Assembly: GCA_947474415.1 (NCBI GenBank)
Contig: CANJKD010000145.1
Coordinates: 1 to 6,468 of the forward strand
Length of the DNA stretch: 6,468 nucleotides
From: Burkholderiales bacterium
Lineage (GTDB): Bacteria > Pseudomonadota > Gammaproteobacteria > Burkholderiales > Burkholderiaceae_C
Direction: 5' to 3'
Shown in pieces: positions 1-6,468 of the stretch. How positions within the stretch are numbered: position 1 is the first letter of the stretch; every line of letters starts with the position of its first letter. The translations under genes were made by a program, and so were the position numbers. Under the pieces are notes generated by a model. The model did not search any database and was not told the origin of the DNA. It saw nothing but the letters and a program-made list of their open reading frames with translations.

Positions 1-487
1 GGATCGTGGTTCGCGATGATCTTCTTGTTGATCACCGGCAAGCGGACACCGTAATGGAATTTGTTCACCAGGATAAGGTCACCGACGAGAAGCGTCGGAA
101 TCATCGAACCGCTTGGAATCTTGAAGGGCTCGAACAAGAAAGAGCGCAACAGGAACACGACCAAAATCACCGGGAACAGGGCAGCGGTCCAGTCGAGCCA
201 CCACGGCTGCATGAGCAGCGTCTCGCGCGCTTGCGCGACGTTGTCGTCGACCTTCGTGATGCCTTGTTTGGCCAGTCGGTCCCGGCGCTCGGCGTCCTGG
301 CGCTCCAGGGTCGCGGCGGCCGCCAGACGGCGTGGCGCGAAATGGAAGCGCTCGGCCAGCCAGTAGGCGAAGGTCACGCCCGCGAGGATCAGCAGCAGCA
401 ACGCGAAGTTGCCGGTCCACTTTCCGAAGTACCAGCCGCCGAGAAAAATCGCGAGCAGGCCATAGAGCAAACCGGTCAAAGAACCCA

Positions 488-488
<1 letters not shown>
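1..488 (-). CDS. lepB: Signal peptidase I (LepB), 5' part only, cut by the window start
   Basis: Membrane-bound leader peptidase that cuts signal peptides from exported proteins on the outer face of the inner membrane. The visible 162 residues carry the family's box B motif, PSGSMIPTL, with the nucleophile at Ser128, followed by VGDLILVNKF (box C region). The general-base lysine lies beyond the window edge, so it cannot be checked. Hydrophobic stretches lie at about residues 4-20, 27-45 and 101-118. A charged, alanine- and arginine-rich segment at about 47-97 separates the second and third and is probably cytoplasmic. The nucleophile sits further from the N terminus than in E. coli LepB (about residue 90), which agrees with the extra N-terminal hydrophobic segment. 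The ATG overlaps the lepA stop by one base (TGATG), which fixes the start and suggests coupled translation. Identity is very secure; only the 3' part is missing. Confidence 0.96.
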
Positions 489-2296
<1,808 letters not shown>

Positions 2297-2339
2297 GCTT
2301 GCTGCGATGTCTGTATTGGGGGCTACGCGCGCGAAAGAA

Positions 2340-2399
2340 AACGGCGGAGCCGTTCCAGCGCAAGCTCAAATCGCGAAGCGATGTGAAGGGCCGAAGGCC
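2340..2399. repeat. Run of four mini-hairpins directly upstream of lepA
   Basis: Four small perfect hairpins follow each other within 60 bases. They are AACGGC-GGA-GCCGTT (2340-2354), AGC-GCAA-GCT (2357-2366), ATCGC-GAA-GCGAT (2370-2382) and GGCC-GAA-GGCC (2389-2399). Read on the plus strand, three loops are GNA triloops and one is a GNRA tetraloop. Two of them contain GCGNAGC, a sequence type known to form exceptionally stable single-stranded DNA hairpins. On the minus strand, which is the lepA leader, the loops read UCC, UUGC, UUC and UUC. The function is unknown. The run lies between the terminator and the lepA start codon. Confidence 0.6.
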
Positions 2400-2411
2400 A
2401 CTGATGCGGCT

Positions 2412-2445
2412 AAAAAAAAGGCACGTCGAATCAGTGACGCGCCTT
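2412..2445 (-). terminator. Intrinsic (Rho-independent) terminator between mucD and lepA
   Basis: On the minus strand the arms AAGGCGCGTC and GACGTGCCTT form a 10-bp stem (including two A-U pairs) around an 8-base loop, followed by an unbroken run of eight T. The one non-Watson-Crick position is a G-U wobble in minus-strand RNA but an A-C mismatch in plus-strand RNA. Together with the T run (which is an A run on the plus strand, upstream of the hairpin), this gives the element a clear minus direction. It lies 381 bases after the mucD stop and 116 bases before the lepA start. It would end transcripts coming from rpoE-mucD or from a promoter inside the gap, or it could act as an attenuator for lepAB. 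Confidence 0.88.
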
Positions 2446-2501
2446 CCAACAAAACGTTTGGCAACTGCTTGCTGGTGAGCCATTGTAATCAAAACGACCC
2501 A

Positions 2502-2533
2502 GCCACAAACCGCGCCGTTGCTCGATTTGTGGC
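2502..2533. repeat. Inverted repeat, 8-bp arms, 16-base loop
   Basis: GCCACAAA (2502-2509) and TTTGTGGC (2526-2533) are perfect inverted repeats. On the minus strand this would be a stem-loop about 55 bases upstream of the terminator. The loop and left flank contain GCAACGGC twice on the minus strand. It may be part of a structured leader or small RNA, or an operator. I recognise no known protein site in it. Confidence 0.45.
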
Positions 2534-2569
2534 CGTTGCAGGCTGCCAACATGAAAAAGTATCAACAGG

Positions 2570-2604
2570 TTGTCCACAATTACTTGTGGACGACTTGGGG
2601 ACAA
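2570..2604. promoter_or_regulatory. Cluster of three DnaA-box-like sequences with an inverted repeat
   Basis: Three related 10-mers lie within 35 bases: TTGTCCACAA (plus, 2570-2579), TTGTGGACGA (2584-2593, minus-strand reading TCGTCCACAA) and TTGGGGACAA (2595-2604, minus-strand reading TTGTCCCCAA). The first two form a perfect 8-bp inverted repeat, GTCCACAA / TTGTGGAC, with a 4-base spacer. The DnaA box consensus is TTATNCACA; the first copy differs from it at one position and the others at two. They could be weak DnaA sites, another operator, or an RNA hairpin. No AT-rich unwinding element or dnaA/dnaN gene accompanies them, so I do not call an origin. Confidence 0.35.
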
Positions 2605-2662
2605 TTTTCCCACTTTCCCTTCATTGCGTAAACCGAAAAGGCGCACTGTCCCGCCGGTTTCT

Positions 2663-2703
2663 ATTCTAGTGCCCAATGATCACAATTCGCATGAAATCAC
2701 ATT
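2663..2703 (-). promoter_or_regulatory. Possible minus-strand promoter with TGTGA direct repeats
   Basis: On the minus strand a TAGAAT box (2663-2668, five of six matches to the sigma-70 -10 consensus) follows two TGTGA direct repeats (2680-2684 and 2697-2701) spaced 17 bases apart. There is no good -35 hexamer at the standard distance (TGCGAA at 17 bases is poor). If it is real it would need an activator, for which the direct repeats are a candidate site. A transcript from here would start near 2656 and run through the terminator at 2412-2445 towards lepA. This is a weak call. Confidence 0.2.
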
Positions 2704-2761
2704 GTTAGTGAGCGCAAACACACTTAATTAGCCCAGTGGTGGGGCCTTGAAATCTGCGGAT

Positions 2762-2799
2762 GCCGCTGTGACGGCGACCCCTAATTCCACTTGGTGGAA
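2762..2799. repeat. Two short hairpins just after the mucD stop
   Basis: TTCCAC-TTG-GTGGAA (2785-2799, perfect 6-bp stem, 3-base loop) lies 27 bases past the mucD stop codon, and GCCG-CTGTGA-CGGC (2762-2775) lies just beyond. Neither is followed by a T run on the minus strand, so they are not intrinsic terminators. They could protect the 3' end of the mucD message or be chance. Confidence 0.35.
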
Positions 2800-2826
2800 A
2801 GACCCGACAGGAAACTCAACCGAAAT

Positions 2827-4323
2827 TCAGCGCGTCGGGCGAATGATCAGGAAATTGACCGTGTCGGCGCGGCGTACCAGAACCGTCACTGGCCTGGATT
2901 TGTCAAGTTTGGAGACCATTGCATCGAACTGCTTGACGCTCGTGACCTCGGCGTTGTCGAGCGAAAGCAGAACGTCGCCGTCGCGCATGCCGGCTCTTGC
3001 AGCCGCACCGTCGACAGCCTCGACCCGCACCCCGTTCTTGATCTTCAGTTCCTTGCGCTGCGCGTCAGTCAGGTCGGCCACCGCAAGCCCGAAACTGCCC
3101 AGTGCTGCTTGCGGCTTCGCTGCTTCACGCTCAGCCGCACGCGCCGTCTTTTCGGGTTCGAACTCAGCCACCATCACACTCAGTTCGCGATAAGCGCCGC
3201 GCCGGAACACCTGAAGCGCCGCCTTCGCTCCCGGCTTCACGCCACCGACGATGCGCGGCAGATCGGCAGACTTTTCCACAGCCCGCCCATCGACCTTGGT
3301 GATGATGTCGCCAGCTTCAACGCCAGCCTTTTCGGCCGGGCCGCCCGCTTCGACACTGCGCACCATGGCGCCCGTCGGCTTGCCCAGTCCGATGGATTCG
3401 GCCACTTCCTTCGTGACCTGATCGATCGTCACGCCGATGCGCCCGCGCACCACACGGCCATTCACGCGCAGGCTGTCAGCGACGCGCGACGCTTCATCGA
3501 TCGGGATCGCGAACGAGATGCCCATGTAGCCGCCCGAGCGGCTGTAGATCTGCGAGTTGACACCCACCACTTCGCCGCGCATGTTGATCAACGGGCCGCC
3601 CGAGTTGCCGGGGTTGATGGCGACGTCGGTCTGTATCAGTTGCAGGAAGTCGCCGGTGTCGCGCGACTTCGCACTGACGATGCCGGCCGTGACGGTGCTT
3701 TCAAGACCGAAGGGCGAACCGATCGCGATGACCCACTCACCGACCTTCAGCCGCCCCACGTCACCGATGCGTACGGTCGGCAAGCCAGTGGCCTCGATCT
3801 TGACGAGGGCCACATCGGAGCGTTTATCGGCACCCACAACACGCGCCTTGAACTCGCGCTTGTCGGTGAGCGTGACGAACACTTCTTCGGCGCCATCGAC
3901 CACGTGCGCGTTCGTCATCACGTAGCCGTCGGCGTTCAGGATGAAACCCGAACCCGTGCCGCGCGTCTGCGGCTCTGCATCGGGTGTGGGCGTGCCCGGT
4001 GGCGAACGCGGGTTCGGCCGGTTCGGAATCGGCAACCCGAAACGGCGGAAGAATTCGAGCGTGTCCTCGTCGGCATCCGGGCCACCGCCGGCCACGCGCC
4101 CGGTGCGGCCGCGTTCCGTAGTGCGTATGCCGACCACGGCCGGGCCGACCTTCTCAACCAGTTCGGTGAAGTCGGGCAGCCCCTGTGCATCGACGGGCGC
4201 AGGTGCAAGCGAACCCGTCAAGCCCAAGCCCAGCGCAAGCACGCCGAGCCAGAAACGATTCCGCAGAGAATCCTGTCCCGCAATTGGCTTCAGAGTTGGC
4301 GGTGAGCGAAACTGCATGTGCAC
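2827..4323 (-). CDS. mucD: Periplasmic serine protease MucD (DegP/DegQ/HtrA family)
   Basis: HtrA-type endoprotease and chaperone that degrades misfolded periplasmic proteins as part of the envelope-stress response. It has 498 residues. An N-terminal signal peptide has a hydrophobic core at about 24-42 and a likely cut after Ala46 (PVDA|QG). The trypsin-like domain carries the full triad: His140 (TNAHVV), Asp170 (RSDVALVK) and Ser241 (GNSGGP). PDZ1 spans about 285-388 and PDZ2 about 409-496; a charged alanine- and glutamate-rich linker lies between them. A proline- and glycine-rich segment at 72-120 corresponds to the loop that varies in this family. The GTG start at 4323 is chosen because GGGAGG lies 8 bases upstream; the ATG two codons later would be 14 bases away. 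It follows rseB by 51 bases, so it is probably in the same operon. Whether it is closer to DegP, DegQ or MucD cannot be settled by eye. Confidence 0.96.
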   Translation of the reverse strand: MHMQFRSPPTLKPIAGQDSLRNRFWLGVLALGLGLTGSLAPAPVDAQGLPDFTELVEKVGPAVVGIRTTERGRTGRVAGGGPDADEDTLEFFRRFGLPIPNRPNPRSPPGTPTPDAEPQTRGTGSGFILNADGYVMTNAHVVDGAEEVFVTLTDKREFKARVVGADKRSDVALVKIEATGLPTVRIGDVGRLKVGEWVIAIGSPFGLESTVTAGIVSAKSRDTGDFLQLIQTDVAINPGNSGGPLINMRGEVVGVNSQIYSRSGGYMGISFAIPIDEASRVADSLRVNGRVVRGRIGVTIDQVTKEVAESIGLGKPTGAMVRSVEAGGPAEKAGVEAGDIITKVDGRAVEKSADLPRIVGGVKPGAKAALQVFRRGAYRELSVMVAEFEPEKTARAAEREAAKPQAALGSFGLAVADLTDAQRKELKIKNGVRVEAVDGAAARAGMRDGDVLLSLDNAEVTSVKQFDAMVSKLDKSRPVTVLVRRADTVNFLIIRPTR

Positions 4324-4331
4324 AATGTGTG

Positions 4332-4337
4332 CCTCCC
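4332..4337 (-). promoter_or_regulatory. Ribosome binding site of mucD (decides a GTG start)
   Basis: GGGAGG on the minus strand, with an 8-base spacer to GTG at 4323-4321. The spacing favours this GTG over the ATG at 4317-4315. Confidence 0.75.
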
Positions 4338-4374
4338 ATGGATGGCGGTGTCGAAAGGGCGCGAACGCGCGAGA

Positions 4375-5439
4375 CTATTTCTTGGCCTGTGCAAGGCCCA
4401 TTGCGAACACCCGAAGTGTTGCAGGCGGGACATCACCCACCACGGTCACCCACGAATCACCATGCTGGCGCGTCAAGGTTCGTGTGGGCCCGACCGAAGC
4501 GAGCGACTGCCCTGTGTGGCGACGCGCGTCGAAAGGCTCGATGAACACCGAGACGTAGGTCAAACCATCGGAGTAGATGACCTGCAACACCTGCGGCCTG
4601 GCGCGTTCACCCGGCTCGGCATTCAGACTTTCCATGGGCCGCTTGACGCAACTCACCTGCCGAAACCCCGGCGCGGGCACAGCCAAGGCCCAACCTTCGG
4701 TGTCGAGCCAGGTCGGCGTCATCACCGGTTTGAGCACGCGATAACCTTCAAGCCGCTTCAAGGGCTGGGTCACGCTGTCGGGCTGAGGCTTGACGCCGAT
4801 GACCACATCTGAAAACGCCGAAGTCTCGAGAACTTCGCTGCGCTCTCCGAGCACATCGGAGCGAAGCAGCAGGCCGGTTTCCTGATCGGCCCAAAGGCGA
4901 TAGCCGTATCGGTAGCCATCCTTGGGCTTGACCCACAACACATTGGCCACCCGCCCGGCCACGCGTTCAACGCCTTCAGGATGAACGTCGTAGAAGTCGA
5001 CGATGCGGTCGTCGCCGGCCTGAAGCAGCGCCGGGAACGACGCCATCAACGTGCGCTGTTCCACCATCACGACACGCGCCCCGGGCCAGACGGTGTGAAC
5101 CAGATCGTTGTGGCGAAAGACATAGCGCGCCTGGCCGTCGAGCGACTCGCTGCGTTCGTATTGATTCGGACCTTCGCAGAAGTGAGCAATGCGGGCACTC
5201 GACACCGCGCCAGCCCCACTGACCACGAACGTGCCCTGGAAGTTGCGGTGGCTGGCCGCATCGTGGATGCGCAACAACCAGGCGCGCACCTCGGGCGCCT
5301 GGGCCGCCGACCCTCGCACCACAGGCCTGGGCTGGGCCCAGGCGCCAAGCACCACCAGACACAGGCTGGAAGCCAACGCCCATGACAACAAGGGACGAAG
5401 GTGCACGACCGTGACGAAACGAAAAGAATCTGCTGCCAC
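4375..5439 (-). CDS. rseB: Periplasmic sigma-E regulator RseB (MucB)
   Basis: Binds the periplasmic part of the anti-sigma factor RseA, shields it from proteolysis and releases it when mislocalised lipoproteins or lipopolysaccharide are sensed. As called it has 354 residues. A signal peptide has its hydrophobic core at about 16-33 and a likely cut after Ala35 (GAWA|QP). The LolA-like N-terminal domain spans about 48-215 and includes the family's NFQGTFV and SLDG segments; the smaller C-terminal domain spans about 240-350. Only two cysteines remain in the mature protein, Cys88 and Cys264, one in each domain. The start is uncertain because no ATG is available. GTG at 5439 has GAGG 5 bases upstream, overlapping the rseA stop. 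GTG at 5406 would give a neater 24-residue signal peptide but has no visible ribosome site. It lies 7 bases after rseA, so the two are surely co-transcribed. Confidence 0.93.
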   Translation of the reverse strand: MAADSFRFVTVVHLRPLLSWALASSLCLVVLGAWAQPRPVVRGSAAQAPEVRAWLLRIHDAASHRNFQGTFVVSGAGAVSSARIAHFCEGPNQYERSESLDGQARYVFRHNDLVHTVWPGARVVMVEQRTLMASFPALLQAGDDRIVDFYDVHPEGVERVAGRVANVLWVKPKDGYRYGYRLWADQETGLLLRSDVLGERSEVLETSAFSDVVIGVKPQPDSVTQPLKRLEGYRVLKPVMTPTWLDTEGWALAVPAPGFRQVSCVKRPMESLNAEPGERARPQVLQVIYSDGLTYVSVFIEPFDARRHTGQSLASVGPTRTLTRQHGDSWVTVVGDVPPATLRVFAMGLAQAKK

Positions 5440-5444
5440 GCGTG

Positions 5445-5448
5445 CCTC
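5445..5448 (-). promoter_or_regulatory. Ribosome binding site of rseB, inside the rseA stop
   Basis: GAGG on the minus strand shares bases with the rseA TGA stop and has a 5-base spacer to GTG at 5439-5437. It supports that start over GTG at 5406 and suggests rseB translation is coupled to rseA termination. Confidence 0.55.
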
Positions 5449-6109
5449 AGCGATCCGGGCCGCTGACCGTCGCACTGCGCAGGAACCCGGAGGGCACGCC
5501 AAGTGCAGAGGTGCCCGCGAACTGGTGGTGCGCGGCCAGATAGCGGTCGAGCCGCGCATCACGGATCAGCGAGCCATTGGCCGTCAGCGTTTGCGCGCCC
5601 ACCACAGCCGAAGCGCCCCCCGTCGCCATGACGGCCAGGGCGCCCGCCGACGCAGCGCTGGCCAGCGGCACGTCAGGCGAACTTACCGGCGCGGTATCGG
5701 GCGAGCGCGTGACCAACAAGGCCCCGGTCACGAGCACGAAGCCGGCAGCCACGGTGGACGGCACGAGCCACGCACGGCGCCGAGCCCGTGCGTCGCCTGC
5801 GGCACCGAGGGCAGACGCAGCACCGCCTTGCATCGAGGCGAGCGCTGGCGGGGCCAGCACGACAGGCTCTTTGGCCAGCCGCGCACTCATCGCCGCCATG
5901 AAGGCAGTGTCGTGAGCGGGGTCGCCGGCCAGGTCGTCGGAACGAAGCACATCGCCGATCAACTGGTAGGCGTGCCAGCACGCACGCGCCGCTTCGCCGT
6001 CGCGCCAATGCGCACATGCCGTGGCAACCGCCGCGTCATCGAGCGCGCCATCCACCAGCGCCGACAGGTGTTCCCGCGCCGCCATTCCCGGCTCATCATC
6101 AGCAGACAT
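5447..6109 (-). CDS. rseA: Anti-sigma-E factor RseA (MucA)
   Basis: Single-pass inner-membrane protein that holds RpoE inactive until stress-triggered proteolysis. It has 220 residues from the chosen start. The cytoplasmic domain shows the family patterns EHLSALVDG near the N terminus and WHAYQLIGDVLRS at about 45-57, matching the RpoE-binding domain of E. coli RseA. One membrane span lies at about 113-133, preceded by an arginine cluster (ARARRR), consistent with the positive-inside rule. The periplasmic part is an alanine- and serine-rich linker, then a conserved-looking tail at about 184-215 containing RDARLDRYLAAHHQFAGTSA. ATG at 6109 is chosen because GGAG lies 6 bases upstream; in-frame ATGs at 6121 and 6115 are possible but have poorer ribosome sites. 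It lies 56 bases after rpoE and 7 before rseB. Confidence 0.93.
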   Translation of the reverse strand: MSADDEPGMAAREHLSALVDGALDDAAVATACAHWRDGEAARACWHAYQLIGDVLRSDDLAGDPAHDTAFMAAMSARLAKEPVVLAPPALASMQGGAASALGAAGDARARRRAWLVPSTVAAGFVLVTGALLVTRSPDTAPVSSPDVPLASAASAGALAVMATGGASAVVGAQTLTANGSLIRDARLDRYLAAHHQFAGTSALGVPSGFLRSATVSGPDR

Positions 6110-6115
6110 GTCCAT

Positions 6116-6119
6116 CTCC
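6116..6119 (-). promoter_or_regulatory. Ribosome binding site of rseA (decides between three ATGs)
   Basis: GGAG on the minus strand, 6 bases before the ATG at 6109-6107. For the ATG at 6115 it directly abuts the codon, and it overlaps the ATG at 6121, so the third in-frame ATG is preferred. Confidence 0.6.
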
Positions 6120-6165
6120 ATCCGTCATTCCGTCAGTGGTTCCGTTCGTCGCCCCACCAGCGACA

Positions 6166-6468
6166 TCACCAGCGCTCGCCCTCGCGCGTGTCGAGCAACG
6201 GGCGCAAGCGCAGCGCAATCGCTTCGCGCGCCCGGAAGATGCGTGAACGCACCGTACCGATCGGGCAGTTCATCAGTTCGGCAATCTCTTCGTAGCTCAG
6301 GCCCTCGATCTCGCGCAACGTGATGGCCTGCCGCAACTCTTCCGACAAGGCTTCGATGGCAAAGTTCACTGCGCCGGCAATTTGCTTGCTCGCGAGCACC
6401 GAGTCAGGTGTTTCGCCGTCGCTTAGTTCGTTCTCCACACGCGAAGTTTCATCATCGTCATCACGCGA
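6166..6468 (-). CDS. rpoE: RNA polymerase sigma factor RpoE (sigma-E/AlgU), C-terminal half, cut by the window end
   Basis: Extracytoplasmic-function sigma factor that directs RNA polymerase to envelope-stress promoters. The last 100 residues are visible and the frame stays open to the window edge, so the start lies outside. They hold region 4 with the segment ALSEELRQAITLREIEGLSY and a helix-turn-helix ending in GTVRSRIFRAREAI, almost word for word the end of E. coli RpoE. An acidic run (SRDDDDETSR) at the window edge corresponds to the variable linker between regions 2 and 4. A shorter frame starting at GTG 6438 exists but would omit region 2 and is not the real start. The gene is followed by its own anti-sigma factor, which is the expected arrangement. 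The 56-base gap to rseA shows no terminator. Confidence 0.96.
   Translation of the reverse strand, partial: SRDDDDETSRVENELSDGETPDSVLASKQIAGAVNFAIEALSEELRQAITLREIEGLSYEEIAELMNCPIGTVRSRIFRAREAIALRLRPLLDTREGERW

Larger units (their letters stand above)
2297..2826. other. 530-base non-coding gap between mucD and lepA
   Basis: No convincing protein gene was found here on either strand. The short open frames lack homology I can recognise, lack ribosome sites, or run through the terminator and into lepA. The stretch is visibly richer in A and T than the flanking genes, especially from about 2440 to 2760. Going from mucD towards lepA it holds two short hairpins (2762-2799), TGTGA direct repeats beside a TAGAAT box, a DnaA-box-like cluster, an inverted repeat, an intrinsic terminator and four mini-hairpins; these are listed separately. 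E. coli has rseC at the matching place before lepA, and some betaproteobacteria have, as I recall, a small glutaredoxin-like gene there; I found no trace of either. Confidence 0.8.

Noticed and set aside
2570..2604. Replication origin
   Set aside because: Only three imperfect DnaA-like boxes are present, without an AT-rich unwinding region or dnaA, dnaN or repA nearby.
2551..2631. Plus-strand mini-ORF of 26 codons (starts MKKYQQVVHNY)
   Set aside because: It has no clear ribosome site or promoter, its codon use is unlike the genes here, and its sequence is dominated by the DnaA-box-like palindrome. It could be real but nothing supports it; ribosome profiling would decide.
2680..2701. CRP/FNR-type operator suggested by TCACA motifs
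   Set aside because: The two motifs are direct repeats 17 bases apart, not the inverted TGTGA-N6-TCACA arrangement that a CRP dimer needs.
2791..4305. Long plus-strand open frame (504 codons) opposite mucD
   Set aside because: It is the antisense shadow of mucD. Its histidine- and arginine-rich composition is typical of GC-rich antisense frames, while the minus strand shows a complete HtrA protease with its catalytic triad.
4345..4372. GC-rich palindromic stretch (GCGCG around TT) between rseB and mucD as a terminator
   Set aside because: It is short with almost no loop and has no T run; it lies within a 51-base gap of an evident operon.
5189..6295. Plus-strand open frame (368 codons) opposite rseB, rseA and rpoE
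   Set aside because: It spans three genes on the other strand and has an arginine- and histidine-rich, unstructured composition; a frame shadow.

Overview
The window comes from a GC-rich betaproteobacterium, most likely of the order Burkholderiales. The evidence is the gene content and order, the strong GC bias at third codon positions, and the protein sequences (for example the RseA C-terminal tail and the RseB wording around its two cysteines). The genus cannot be fixed by eye. Every gene I can support lies on the minus strand, so in transcription order the window reads from its right end to its left end.

In transcription order it holds: the 3' part of rpoE (sigma-E, cut by the window end), rseA (anti-sigma factor), rseB (periplasmic regulator of RseA), mucD/degP-like (periplasmic HtrA protease with two PDZ domains), a 530-base non-coding stretch, lepA (elongation factor 4) and the 5' part of lepB (signal peptidase I, cut by the window start). 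The rpoE-rseA-rseB-mucD block is an envelope-stress module. RpoE is held at the inner membrane by RseA, RseB guards RseA from the periplasmic side, and MucD degrades or refolds damaged periplasmic proteins. lepA-lepB is the conserved neighbouring unit; its two genes overlap by one base (TGATG), so translation is probably coupled. LepA acts on the ribosome and LepB removes signal peptides, including those predicted here on RseB and MucD.

The protein-coding part is ordinary and well known. The only part not explained by known genes is the 2297-2826 gap between mucD and lepA. It holds a strong intrinsic terminator pointing along the minus strand, a run of four tiny hairpins just upstream of lepA, an 8-bp inverted repeat, a cluster of three DnaA-box-like sequences, paired TGTGA direct repeats beside a TAGAAT box, and a segment that could pair with the 5' arm of the terminator. 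Together these make the gap a candidate structured leader or attenuator for lepAB, or a small RNA locus. This is inference from sequence patterns, not a demonstrated element. I see no mobile element, CRISPR array, tRNA or rRNA gene.
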